This document shows positions 1-7,706 of a stretch of 64,000 nt of DNA, in pieces. The stretch is from UBA5066 sp048500275 (GTDB taxonomy: Bacteria; Acidobacteriota; Thermoanaerobaculia; UBA5066), in contig JASNYI010000001.1 in the NCBI GenBank assembly GCA_048500275.1, positions 992,001-1,056,000 on the forward strand, read 5' to 3'. The position numbers were made by a program, and so were the translations under genes. The notes beneath the pieces were generated by a model. That model saw only the letters and a program-made list of their open reading frames with translations. It had not been told where the DNA came from and ran no database searches. Within the stretch, counting starts at the first letter, position 1, and every line of letters starts with the position of its first letter.

Positions 1-666
1 CTCCTCTGCGCGCTCGCCTTCGCCCTTTCGCCCGGCGCCTCGCGCGCCCGCCGGGTGGGCGCCGGCGTCCTCGCCGTCCTCGTCGTCCTCGGCACCGCGT
101 TCGCCATCGCGGGGGCCGGCACCGTGGCGTTCCTGCGCTTCTTCCTGCCCGACGCCTCCGACCTCGCGGGCGACTACCGCATCCTCATCTGGGCCGACTC
201 GCTCGAGGCCTTCGCCCTCTTCCCGGCCCTCGGCTCCGGGCTGGGCACGTTCCGCGAGGCCATCCGCCGCGTCCAGTCGCCCGAGGTGACCGGCCTCGTG
301 GAGCAGGCCCACAACGAGTACCTCCAGCTCCTCGTCACCGGGGGGGCCGTCGGGGCCCTCCTCGGCCTCCTCGCCCTCGTCCTCGGGGTGCGGGCGTTCC
401 TCATGGCCCTTCGTCAGCAGAGACACCGCGAAGAGAGCGCCTTCGGCCTCGCCGGCCTCGGAGCGCTCGTCTTCCTGCTCCTGCACGGCGTGGCCGAGTT
501 CAACCTCTCCATCCCCGCCATCCCGGCCACCCTCGCCGCCTGCCTCGGCGGCGCCTGGGCAGCCTTGCGCTGGAGCCGGCGCGACGAGCCAGAGCCCGGC
601 GTCATCCCGCTGGAAGGGCGGGCGTCTCACCGCCGCCGGCATCGACGCGCGCCCGAAGCGGCCTGA
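1..666 (+). CDS. O-antigen ligase / Wzy_C-type membrane protein, C-terminal part
   Basis: The reading frame is already open at base 1, so this is a 3' fragment (221 codons) of a gene that starts outside the window. It shows several hydrophobic segments separated by a periplasmic loop, and within that loop the motif HNEYLQ (bases about 310-327) followed by a glycine-rich membrane segment. That pattern is typical of the Wzy_C / O-antigen ligase family, which joins or polymerises lipid-linked glycans on the periplasmic face of the inner membrane. The C-terminal 30 residues are charged and cytosolic. Its last 65 nt overlap the end of the convergent gene 602-2302. A ligase and a polymerase cannot be told apart from this fragment. 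Confidence 0.75.
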   Translation, partial: LLCALAFALSPGASRARRVGAGVLAVLVVLGTAFAIAGAGTVAFLRFFLPDASDLAGDYRILIWADSLEAFALFPALGSGLGTFREAIRRVQSPEVTGLVEQAHNEYLQLLVTGGAVGALLGLLALVLGVRAFLMALRQQRHREESAFGLAGLGALVFLLLHGVAEFNLSIPAIPATLAACLGGAWAALRWSRRDEPEPGVIPLEGRASHRRRHRRAPEAA

Positions 667-2302
667 CCCCGGCGCCAACCACGGCCCCGAGAGAGAACGT
701 CCGGAGGCCGTAGAGCCCCGCGAGGGGGAACGACAGCTCCGTCTCCCCCGGTGCGACGAGCGCCACGTCCTCCCGCCCGCCGTCCCATCCCCACCAGGCG
801 AGCGTCGGCTCGTCGGCCCTCACCGTCAGCACCAGCCGCGCCTTCTCGCCCCACTCCGGGTCCACGCACACCGGCAGGCTTCCGGCTCCCTTCGCGGGCC
901 ACGCCGCCACGTCGAGCGTCGTGGGGAAGGCCGCCGGCCAGAGCGTCGAGAGTGCGGCAAGGTCGGCGCCCCTCTGCTGCGCCCGCGCCACCGATCGCCG
1001 CGCCAGCAGCACGTCGCACTGCTCGCGGTCGAAGCGCGACACCTTCGCGAGCGCCGCCTCGGCCTCGGCCGGCGACCCGGCTGCCAGCTCGCGGCGCACC
1101 CGCTCCACGTAGAACGGCGTCCACTCCGACGACCCCGTCGTGTCGGTCTGCAACACGATGCGCCGCCAGGCGAAGTCGTCGTCGGCGTAGAGGTGCAGCA
1201 GGGCCCGCGTTCCGTCCGGCACCCCCATCAGGCCACTCGCGGCCCGCGGAAGGTCGGCGCCCGAGCCGATCCGGGGCGGGTGTGCCAGGAACCACCGCAC
1301 CAGCCCGCCGCGCGGGTCGGTGCGCCACGCGCCCGGACGCCCGTCGCCCACGGCCTTCAGCACCGCCCGAGCCTGCTCTCGCCCTTCGCCGTCGTCGAAG
1401 AGGTCCACCGGGTGCCGCTGCAGGAAGTCGTACGCCGCCGCCGTGGCCCGGTCGGCCCGCGCGGCCGCCAGGCTCGCGGTCATCTCCGCCGCCCGCCGCT
1501 CGCGCTCCGCCCTCTCCGCCTCGCGCCAGCGCCGTTCCAGCGCCACCTTCTCCTCGAACTTCGCCGTCGGCGCCAGCACCTGCTTCGCGAGCGCGAGCGC
1601 CGCGGGAGTCTCCGGCAGGAGGGCGAGGCCCTCCTCGGCCCCCATCACCTGCACTACGGCCCCCAGCGCCACCCGCCGGAAGCCGTCTTCCTCCAGTGCC
1701 CGCTCGAGGGCTGCCCGCGCCTCGGCCCGCTCTGTCTCGCCCAGCAGCGGCCATCGCTCCAACGCCGCCGCACCCCATAGCTCGTACGCCGCAGGGACCG
1801 CGGGCGCCCACGCCACCGCCAGCCTCACCGGCGCCAGCCACCTCGCGGCGAGGCGCTCTCCGGCCGGCTCCCGCCACTCGTCGGCCAGGACCAGCTCGGC
1901 CAGCGCGAGGGCGTGAAACGCCCATCCCGGCCGCGCCGCCACCGCCTCGAGGGCCAGCTCTCGCGCCGCGGCGACCTCCTCGGGCAGCTCGCGCACCGAG
2001 CGCATCCAGAGCTCCCGCTGCGAGGGCGTCAGCCTCTCGAGCCGCGTGCTCCCCGCCACGTCGAGCGTCGCGGCCCGCACCGCCACCTGCTTGGCCAGGT
2101 CGGCGGTCGCCTCCACGCGCGCCGTCGCCACCAGCTCGGGCCGGCGCTGGTCGAGGGTGAACGTCGTGAAGAACCGCTCCACCGCTTCCCGTCCCCGGGC
2201 ATCGTGGAGCTGGTGGAGCACCGCGAAGGCCAACAGCACCGCCGCCGCCGCGGCAAACGCGAAGCGCTCGCGGGAGGCGGGCGGCCGGGCCCCTTCCGTC
2301 AC
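602..2302 (-). CDS. unknown membrane-anchored protein, third gene of the Wza/Wzc operon
   Basis: I do not recognise this 566-residue protein. It has one hydrophobic segment near the N-terminus (about residues 12-30) and then a long, alanine/glutamate/arginine-rich, probably alpha-helical body that could be an irregular TPR-like array. The last 120 residues are richer in beta-forming residues and tryptophan. It is therefore probably anchored in the inner membrane with a periplasmic domain. The GTG start at 2302 overlaps the stop of the Wzc-like gene (GTGA), so the two are translationally coupled. Position suggests an accessory role in polymerisation or export next to Wzc and the O-antigen ligase, but no function is assigned. 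Its 3' end overlaps the convergent ligase gene by 65 nt. Confidence 0.7.
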   Translation of the reverse strand: MTEGARPPASRERFAFAAAAAVLLAFAVLHQLHDARGREAVERFFTTFTLDQRRPELVATARVEATADLAKQVAVRAATLDVAGSTRLERLTPSQRELWMRSVRELPEEVAAARELALEAVAARPGWAFHALALAELVLADEWREPAGERLAARWLAPVRLAVAWAPAVPAAYELWGAAALERWPLLGETERAEARAALERALEEDGFRRVALGAVVQVMGAEEGLALLPETPAALALAKQVLAPTAKFEEKVALERRWREAERAERERRAAEMTASLAAARADRATAAAYDFLQRHPVDLFDDGEGREQARAVLKAVGDGRPGAWRTDPRGGLVRWFLAHPPRIGSGADLPRAASGLMGVPDGTRALLHLYADDDFAWRRIVLQTDTTGSSEWTPFYVERVRRELAAGSPAEAEAALAKVSRFDREQCDVLLARRSVARAQQRGADLAALSTLWPAAFPTTLDVAAWPAKGAGSLPVCVDPEWGEKARLVLTVRADEPTLAWWGWDGGREDVALVAPGETELSFPLAGLYGLRTFSLGAVVGAGVRPLRARVDAGGGETPALPAG

Positions 2303-4653
2303 GCCTTGCGTCCGGCCGCCCTCTTCGGCGCGCCGTTGTCCGCGCTCGCCGCCGCCGGGGGCGTCATCGCCGGGAACTCGCCGCTCGGGGGCCGGTCCGC
2401 CTCGCGCCCCTCGCCGTACCCGTACCCGTAGCCGTAGCCATACTCGTACTTCGCGTACGGGCCGTACCCTCCGAACGCCTTTCCGCCCACCTTCAGGTTG
2501 TTGATGAGGACGCCGAGGATCCGCACGTTCGCACGCTGGAGCTTCGTCTTCGCCCGCGCCACCACCTCGCGCGAGGTCTTCCCCCCCTTCACCGTCAGCA
2601 CCACGCCGTCGGTGCTCGCCCCGAGGAGGAGGGCGTCGGCCACCGGCTGCACGGGCGGCGAGTCGAAGACCACGTAGTCGAACGCGGCCAGCAGCTCCGT
2701 CATCAGCTCTTCCATCGCCCCGGAGGCGAGGAGGCCGGAGGGGTTCGGGGTCAGCGGCCCGGCCGGCACCACCCAGAGGTTCGGGACGGGCGTGGCCTGC
2801 AGCACGTCTTCCAGCTTCGCCCCCTCGGCGAGGATGGAGACGAGCCCCCTCCGGTTCGAGATCTTCAGCGCGGAGTGGATCCGCGGTTTGTGCAGGTCGC
2901 CGTCGAGGAGGATGGTCCTCTTCCCCAGCTGCGCCAGCGTCACCGCGAGGTTCAGCGCCGTCGTCGTCTTCCCCTCGCCGGGAACGGCCGACGTGATGAC
3001 GACGCTCTTCAACCCGCCCGCCCGAGAGAGGAGGAGCAGGGTCCGGAAGGCCCGGTAGGCCTCCGTGACGACCGACCGCGGGTTCGTGTGGGAGATCAGC
3101 TCGACGGCCCCCTCGTCCCCGGCCTTCGCGCCCGTAACGGCCGCCGCCTCGGCCGCCGCCGCGGCGGCCTTTCGCTTCCGCCCGTAGCCGTAACCGTAGC
3201 CGTACCCCTGGCCGTACCTGCCGCCCGACGCCGAACCCGTGGCCAGGATTACCCCGAGCGCCGGCAGCTTCAGGAACTTCTCCACCTGGTCCTGCGTCCT
3301 GACGCTCCTGTCGAGGAAGTCGATGAGGAGCACCAGCCCCAGTCCCACGAAGAGCCCGACGACGAGCGCCCTCTCGAGGTTCTTCCGGTACGACGGGTAC
3401 CAGCGGTACTCGGGCATCGCCGCCCGCTCCACCACCTGGGCCGTCGACTGGCGCGTCCCCGCCATCCGGGCCGCCACTTCCATCTCGGCCTGCTTCTTCA
3501 GCATCGTGTCGAGGAGGGTGCGCGACGCCGAGCTTTCGACCCTCAGGTTCGAGAACTCCACGGCGTTCACGCTCTGCCCGAGCGTCTCGGAAGTCTGCGA
3601 CCGCAGCACGCCGCGCAGCACCTCCTCGCGTCTGCGGGCGCTCTCCACCTCGACCCGCGCCTGCTCTCGCGCCTTGCCGGCGGCTTCCTTCGCCACCGTC
3701 TCCAGGTATCCCTGCCCCTTCTGGATCCGCCCCCTCAGCTGCACCATGGCCGGGAAGTCGGGCTTCCAGATGGAGAGCTTCTCGGCGTACTCGCGCTCCA
3801 GCTTCTGCTGCTCGGCCCGAGCCGTCGCCACCGACGGGTCCTGCTGGGCGATCGCCTCCGGGCTCATCGCCATCAGCTGCTGAAGGCGCGCTTCCTTGTT
3901 CACGCGGTCGGCGACGGCCGAGGCGTAGTCTTTGTTGAACGTCTCCAGCTTCTGCATCGAGACGTTCGTCCCCGGGTCCATCGAGACGAAATCGCGCGAG
4001 CGGCCGAAGTCGGCCAGCTTGCGCTCCTTCTCCTGCACGTCCTTTTTCAGCTGCTCGATCTGCGCCTCGAGAAAGCGCGACACCTGCCCCGCCTGCTCCA
4101 CGCGCGACTCGCGCGACCAGGCGACGAACGCCTCCACCACGGCGTTCGCCATGTCGGCGGCCTCCTTCGGCGAGCCCGACTGGTAGGCCACCTCGATGAG
4201 CGTCGTCCCCGGGATGGCGTTCACCTCGAGCTGCCCCGTGATGCCGCGCACCAGGCGGGCCACCTGCAGCTCGCGCGCCGCCTCCCCGTCGGCCCCCTTT
4301 CCGGCCGTCTCGTTGCCCAGCTTCGCGTTCACCACGTGCTCGATGACGTCGCGCCCCTTGATCATCCGGATCTGCGTCGGGATGAAGTCGGGGTCGCGCA
4401 TCGTGAGCATCCCCTCGCCCAGCCCGAGGTCGGAGAGGGCCACCTTGTCGCGCTCCACCGAGATGACCGCCGCGGCCCGGAAGACCGGCGGCGTGAGATA
4501 CGTGCGCACCATCGCCGCGCCGGCCACGACGATCACGGCGGCGACGATGATCTTCCAGTGCCTGAGGAAGAGGTCGAGGTACCGCCGGAAGTCGATTCCG
4601 GCCTCTTCCTCTTCCTCCCGGCGGTGAAACGGGTCGTTCGACATCGTCGACAT
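2299..4653 (-). CDS. Wzc-like polysaccharide co-polymerase fused to tyrosine autokinase
   Basis: This 784-residue protein has the full Wzc/GumC-CpsD layout. TM1 lies at about residues 32-52 and is followed by a Wzz-type periplasmic domain with long coiled coils (about 180-420). TM2 is at about 425-445. A cytosolic BY-kinase ATPase follows, with Walker A (PGEGKTTTALN, about 552-562), Walker A' (LLDGDLHKPR, about 583) and Walker B (YVVFDSPP, about 660). In this family cyclic phosphorylation of a C-terminal tyrosine cluster controls oligomerisation and chain length. Two tyrosine/glycine repeats are present, one between TM2 and the kinase (about 475-490) and one near the C-terminus (about 726-746), which is unusual. 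The ATG overlaps the stop of the Wza-like gene (TGATG). Confidence 0.93.
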   Translation of the reverse strand: MSTMSNDPFHRREEEEEAGIDFRRYLDLFLRHWKIIVAAVIVVAGAAMVRTYLTPPVFRAAAVISVERDKVALSDLGLGEGMLTMRDPDFIPTQIRMIKGRDVIEHVVNAKLGNETAGKGADGEAARELQVARLVRGITGQLEVNAIPGTTLIEVAYQSGSPKEAADMANAVVEAFVAWSRESRVEQAGQVSRFLEAQIEQLKKDVQEKERKLADFGRSRDFVSMDPGTNVSMQKLETFNKDYASAVADRVNKEARLQQLMAMSPEAIAQQDPSVATARAEQQKLEREYAEKLSIWKPDFPAMVQLRGRIQKGQGYLETVAKEAAGKAREQARVEVESARRREEVLRGVLRSQTSETLGQSVNAVEFSNLRVESSASRTLLDTMLKKQAEMEVAARMAGTRQSTAQVVERAAMPEYRWYPSYRKNLERALVVGLFVGLGLVLLIDFLDRSVRTQDQVEKFLKLPALGVILATGSASGGRYGQGYGYGYGYGRKRKAAAAAAEAAAVTGAKAGDEGAVELISHTNPRSVVTEAYRAFRTLLLLSRAGGLKSVVITSAVPGEGKTTTALNLAVTLAQLGKRTILLDGDLHKPRIHSALKISNRRGLVSILAEGAKLEDVLQATPVPNLWVVPAGPLTPNPSGLLASGAMEELMTELLAAFDYVVFDSPPVQPVADALLLGASTDGVVLTVKGGKTSREVVARAKTKLQRANVRILGVLINNLKVGGKAFGGYGPYAKYEYGYGYGYGYGEGREADRPPSGEFPAMTPPAAASADNGAPKRAAGRKA

Positions 4654-5522
4654 CAGAAGATCGACTCCTTCGCGATGACGACGTCGTCGGGCAACAGCTC
4701 GAGGTCGGGGTCCTTCCCCGAGAGGATTCGCGAGTAGCTCGCCTCGATCTCCACCGCTTTCCCCTCGGCGTCCGTCCGCTTGATCCGGATGCTCCCTTTC
4801 GCCGCCCGGTCGGTCAGCCCGCCAACCCGGGCAATCATCCGGAGGAGCGTCGCCTTCTCGTCGCTCTGCACCTTGATGGCGCCGGTCGTCTTGAACTCGC
4901 CGAGGAAGTAGATGACGACCTCCTGCCGCGACCCCACGTTCACGACGTCGCCGGGGTAGATGGGAACGTTCCAGGCCGGGTTGAGGTTCACGAAGAGCTC
5001 GTCCGAGTTCACCTCCAGCCGGTCGGTCAGACCGTTGTCGGCCGTCCTCAGGATGGAGATCTTCTTGCCCGCCCCGTCTGCGAGCCCGCCGGCGTTCAAT
5101 ATCGCCTGCTGAAGCGTCCAGCGCCCGGAAAGGTTCAGCGGTCCGGGCCTCGCGACCCCGCCCAGGATGAGGATCGGCCGGTTCGCGTACTCCTTCACGT
5201 TCACGGTCACGTACGCCTGGTTCACGTACTTGGCCGTGAGCATCGCCGCCAGCCGGTCGCGCAGCGCCATCGGCGTGTCGCCCGCCACGGGCACCTGCCC
5301 GAGGAGGGGCAGGTCGATCGACCCGTCTTCCTGCACCCGTCTCTCGACGTTCAGGTCGGGGATCTCCTGGACCTTGATCTCGAGAAGGTCTTTCGGCCCG
5401 ATGACGTAGTTCGTCGTCCCCACCTGGGCGGCGGCGGGAAGGGCGACGAGAAGAGAGAGGAGGAAGCCGGCGGCGAGCCTCAGCCCGCCCCCGAACCGGA
5501 GGCTGGGGAACCCATAAACCAT
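4653..5522 (-). CDS. Wza-type polysaccharide export protein (OPX)
   Basis: The 289-residue protein begins with a signal peptide (hydrophobic core about residues 15-28, ending ALPAAAQ). It then has a Poly_export domain beginning near NYVIGPKDLLEIKV and SLBB-like domains (around residues 95-190 and 195-280, for example PILILGGVARPG and VVIYFLGEF). OPX proteins form the outer-membrane exit channel or periplasmic conduit for capsule and exopolysaccharide and pair with a Wzc-type co-polymerase, which is exactly the next gene. No lipobox cysteine is visible after the signal peptide, so it is probably not a lipoprotein. This is the first gene of the three-gene minus-strand operon, whose promoter must lie in the 94-nt gap shared with the antitoxin gene. 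Confidence 0.92.
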   Translation of the reverse strand: MVYGFPSLRFGGGLRLAAGFLLSLLVALPAAAQVGTTNYVIGPKDLLEIKVQEIPDLNVERRVQEDGSIDLPLLGQVPVAGDTPMALRDRLAAMLTAKYVNQAYVTVNVKEYANRPILILGGVARPGPLNLSGRWTLQQAILNAGGLADGAGKKISILRTADNGLTDRLEVNSDELFVNLNPAWNVPIYPGDVVNVGSRQEVVIYFLGEFKTTGAIKVQSDEKATLLRMIARVGGLTDRAAKGSIRIKRTDAEGKAVEIEASYSRILSGKDPDLELLPDDVVIAKESIF

Positions 5523-5577
5523 GGAATCAGTCTACCTTTCCTCGAAGAGGGGCCGTCGTGCCTGAATCCCGGCCTAT

Positions 5578-5596
5578 TCTTACCAGCGGAGTAAGA
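5578..5596. promoter_or_regulatory. inverted repeat, candidate operator of the AbrB/PIN module
   Basis: A perfect 6-bp inverted repeat (TCTTAC, 7 nt, GTAAGA) sits in the 94-nt divergent gap between the Wza-like gene and the antitoxin gene, 20 nt before the antitoxin ATG. AbrB-type antitoxins usually autoregulate by binding such repeats. A strong ribosome site (GGAGG, 5605-5609) with 7-nt spacing follows. The same site could influence the divergent export operon. This is inferred from position and symmetry only. Confidence 0.4.
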
Positions 5597-5616
5597 TTGG
5601 CGCCGGAGGCAATCCC

Positions 5617-5856
5617 ATGCCCACCGTTACCGTGTCGTCGAAGGGACAGATCGTCATTCCGCTCGACCTCAGGAGGGAGCTCGGGCTCAAGGAAGGGGAG
5701 CAGCTCGACGTCGCCTCCAATGCCGACACCATCGTTCTGACCCGCGTCGGGTCCCGGGGCGCCCGCCGGGCGTGGCGTTCGTGGGCGGGAGCACTGGCGG
5801 GCTCCAATGCCCTCGAGGACCACCGAAAGGAACACCGCAAGGAAGCGAAGCGGTGA
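5617..5856 (+). CDS. AbrB/SpoVT-type antitoxin
   Basis: This small protein (79 residues) has the swapped-hairpin AbrB signature at its N-terminus: VSSKGQIVIPLDLRRELGLKEGEQLDV, read over residues 5-32. Proteins of this kind bind DNA and neutralise PIN-domain toxins (VapB role). The C-terminal half is short, basic and rich in Arg/Lys/Glu, as expected for a toxin-binding tail. A GGAGG ribosome site lies 7 nt upstream of the ATG. The stop codon overlaps the GTG start of the next gene by 4 nt, as in typical toxin-antitoxin operons. Confidence 0.88.
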   Translation: MPTVTVSSKGQIVIPLDLRRELGLKEGEQLDVASNADTIVLTRVGSRGARRAWRSWAGALAGSNALEDHRKEHRKEAKR

Positions 5857-6269
5857 GCGTCTGCCTCGACTCCTTCGCGCTTCTCTCGTGGCTCCAGGGC
5901 GAGCAGGGGGCTCCCATCGTGGAAGGCCACCTCTCGGAAGCTTCCACGTCGCGAGGCTCCCGCTGTTGGATCTCGGCCGTCAACCTCGCCGAGGTCTACT
6001 ACCGGCTGCACCGGACCCTGGGCACGGAACCGGCCGACGAGTTCTGGAAGGGAGCCCTGCGGGGCGAGATTCCGGTCTCTGTGGTGGACGCCACCCGGCC
6101 GAGGGTTCTCGAAGCCGCGCGCCTGAAGGCCCGCTTCCCCATCGCGCTCGCTGACGCCTTCGCCGTTCAGGTCGCACGGGAGAAGGGCGTTCCCCTGGTG
6201 ACCGGTGACCCGGAGATCCGCGCCGTGGAGAAGGCTGGAGAGGTTCGCGTGGAGTGGATCTCCCGCTGA
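5853..6269 (+). CDS. PIN-domain toxin (VapC-like)
   Basis: Starting at the GTG that overlaps the antitoxin stop (GTGA) gives a 138-residue protein. It carries the PIN nuclease acidic residues: Asp in CLDSFALLSWL, Glu in NLAEVYY, Asp in ALADAFAV and Asp in VTGDPEI. These coordinate Mg2+ in VapC-type ribonucleases. Length is normal for the family (about 130-140). An upstream ATG at 5772 in the same frame would place the start inside the antitoxin gene and is rejected. The pair is a stand-alone plus-strand cassette between two minus-strand polysaccharide operons. Confidence 0.88.
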   Translation: MSVCLDSFALLSWLQGEQGAPIVEGHLSEASTSRGSRCWISAVNLAEVYYRLHRTLGTEPADEFWKGALRGEIPVSVVDATRPRVLEAARLKARFPIALADAFAVQVAREKGVPLVTGDPEIRAVEKAGEVRVEWISR

Positions 6270-6290
6270 GGCTCAGTCCCGAAGCCTCAG
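6266..6290 (+). terminator. hairpin at the end of the toxin gene
   Basis: A perfect 8-bp stem (CTGAGGCT/AGCCTCAG) with a 9-nt loop spans the toxin stop codon, between the convergent toxin and beta-barrel genes. Only two T residues follow, so termination would be weak or need another factor. Confidence 0.45.
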
Positions 6291-6332
6291 TTGTGAGGGT
6301 CGGTTTCAGCGAAGGCTCTCCGGCGCCCCCCC

Positions 6333-7706
6333 TCACTTCAGAATGTCGATGCCCCCCGACCCGAACCCCACCGTCGTCCCGATGCGGAAGACCGAGCGGT
6401 CGAAGCCTGGGATGTTCGAGGTGGTGTCGGTCTGGTCGGCCGTGATTCCAAGCGTGAGGAAGCTGCCGACACGCCCCCGGATGCCGGCGCGAAGGGTCTT
6501 CACGTCGTCGTTCCGCGTCACGGACGAACCGTCGGGCTGGAGCGTCGGGGCGGTGTAGCGGTTCGGGCCGGCCTCGTACGAGACGAGGAGCGAGGCCCAC
6601 CGGGGTGAGATGCCGAGCGACGCGCCCACCCGCCGCTCGTCGTAGGCCGCGTTGCCGGTGTAGAGAGACGCGACGAGGGTGCTGCGGCCGAAGACGCCGA
6701 GAGTAAAGAGGCGCGAAAGCGCATAGCGGAAGTCCGCGCCGCCCGAGGGGCCGTTGTACGGCACGAACGACGACCCGCCCTTCGGCTGGAAGTCGCGGTA
6801 GCCGAGGTAAACGTTCACGTCGAGCCGGCCCTTGTCGAGGTACGCCGACCCGATCACGCCCTTGCTCGTCGCGTCGCGCAGCGCGCCCTCGTTCACGTAG
6901 GTGAGGTCTCCCTGCTCGTAGCTCACCCCCACGAGGAGGCGAGAACCCACCTTCCGCCGGATGCCGATGCTCCAGACGGTGTCGGTCCCGTCGAGACCCT
7001 CCACGGTCTCCAGCTCTTCCTCGCTGAGCCCCGGCCCGCCGTAGCTCCTCTTCGCGAGGTTCAGGTCGCCCACGAGCGCCGTCCGGCTCCCCATCTCGTA
7101 CTGGGCGCGCAGACGCCCACCGAGGACGCTCTGCTCCACCGGCTGCTCGACCTCCGAGCTGAGGTTCACGGTCTCCGTGTAGCTCCCCGCCGTGGCCTCG
7201 AACGAGAACCTCGAGACGTAAAGGAGGGCCGAGAAGTCGTACGTCCCGCCCCAGCCCCGCCGGTCCTCGTTCTCGAGATACCAGCGGTAGCTCGGCAGGA
7301 CGCCGCCCCGGAAGAAGAGGCGGCTCCCCACCGGGACGATCACCCTCACCCCGCCCGTCACCGACGCGGTGAAGTCGCCCTCCCTCGCCTCCTCGGTCTC
7401 GCCGAAGAAGTTGTTCGTGTACCCGAAGTCCCCGAGGGTGAGCACCGGGCGCAGCTTCAGCGGTCCGAAGCGAATCCGCGCGTCGTCCGCCTCCCTCTCC
7501 AGCGATTCCCGCTCGGGAATCAGCGTCACCGAGCTGGAGAACGATCCCCTGAACTGCGAGCTGGTCTGGCCCGGCGAGTACGCCGGCCTGAGGCCACTCC
7601 CCGGGTCCTCCCCCTGCTGCCCCTTCGCCGCCGCCGCCGCGAAGAGAAGCAGCAGCGCCGCCGCCGCCGCCCCAAGCAGCCGCGGAAGCCGCTCGTGAAC
7701 ACTCAC
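6333..7706 (-). CDS. outer-membrane beta-barrel protein of the polysaccharide cluster
   Basis: Starting at GTG 7706, which overlaps the stop of the carbamoyltransferase gene (GTGA), gives 457 residues with a clear signal peptide (LLGAAAAALLLLFAAAAA, cleavage near KGQQ). The remainder alternates polar and hydrophobic residues with many Gly/Tyr/Arg turns, the pattern of a transmembrane beta-barrel. It resembles the putative porin family (BBP2_2) often found in exopolysaccharide operons. A role in letting the finished glycan through or holding it at the outer membrane is inference. It does not end in the usual aromatic residue (ends GGIDILK), which lowers certainty that it is a classical Omp85 substrate. 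A longer in-frame start further upstream would run antisense-free through the carbamoyltransferase gene and is not real. Confidence 0.75.
   Translation of the reverse strand: MSVHERLPRLLGAAAAALLLLFAAAAAKGQQGEDPGSGLRPAYSPGQTSSQFRGSFSSSVTLIPERESLEREADDARIRFGPLKLRPVLTLGDFGYTNNFFGETEEAREGDFTASVTGGVRVIVPVGSRLFFRGGVLPSYRWYLENEDRRGWGGTYDFSALLYVSRFSFEATAGSYTETVNLSSEVEQPVEQSVLGGRLRAQYEMGSRTALVGDLNLAKRSYGGPGLSEEELETVEGLDGTDTVWSIGIRRKVGSRLLVGVSYEQGDLTYVNEGALRDATSKGVIGSAYLDKGRLDVNVYLGYRDFQPKGGSSFVPYNGPSGGADFRYALSRLFTLGVFGRSTLVASLYTGNAAYDERRVGASLGISPRWASLLVSYEAGPNRYTAPTLQPDGSSVTRNDDVKTLRAGIRGRVGSFLTLGITADQTDTTSNIPGFDRSVFRIGTTVGFGSGGIDILK

Noticed and set aside
2410..2480. YGYGYG-coding DNA in wzc as a phase-variable simple repeat
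   Set aside because: The DNA units are 6 bp or more and the frame is kept through any whole-unit change, so length variation would not switch the gene on or off.
2875..4737. A 620-codon open frame on the plus strand, opposite the Wzc-like gene
   Set aside because: High GC makes antisense frames stay open. The product is arginine/histidine/proline-rich without family features, and the minus strand carries a textbook Wzc.
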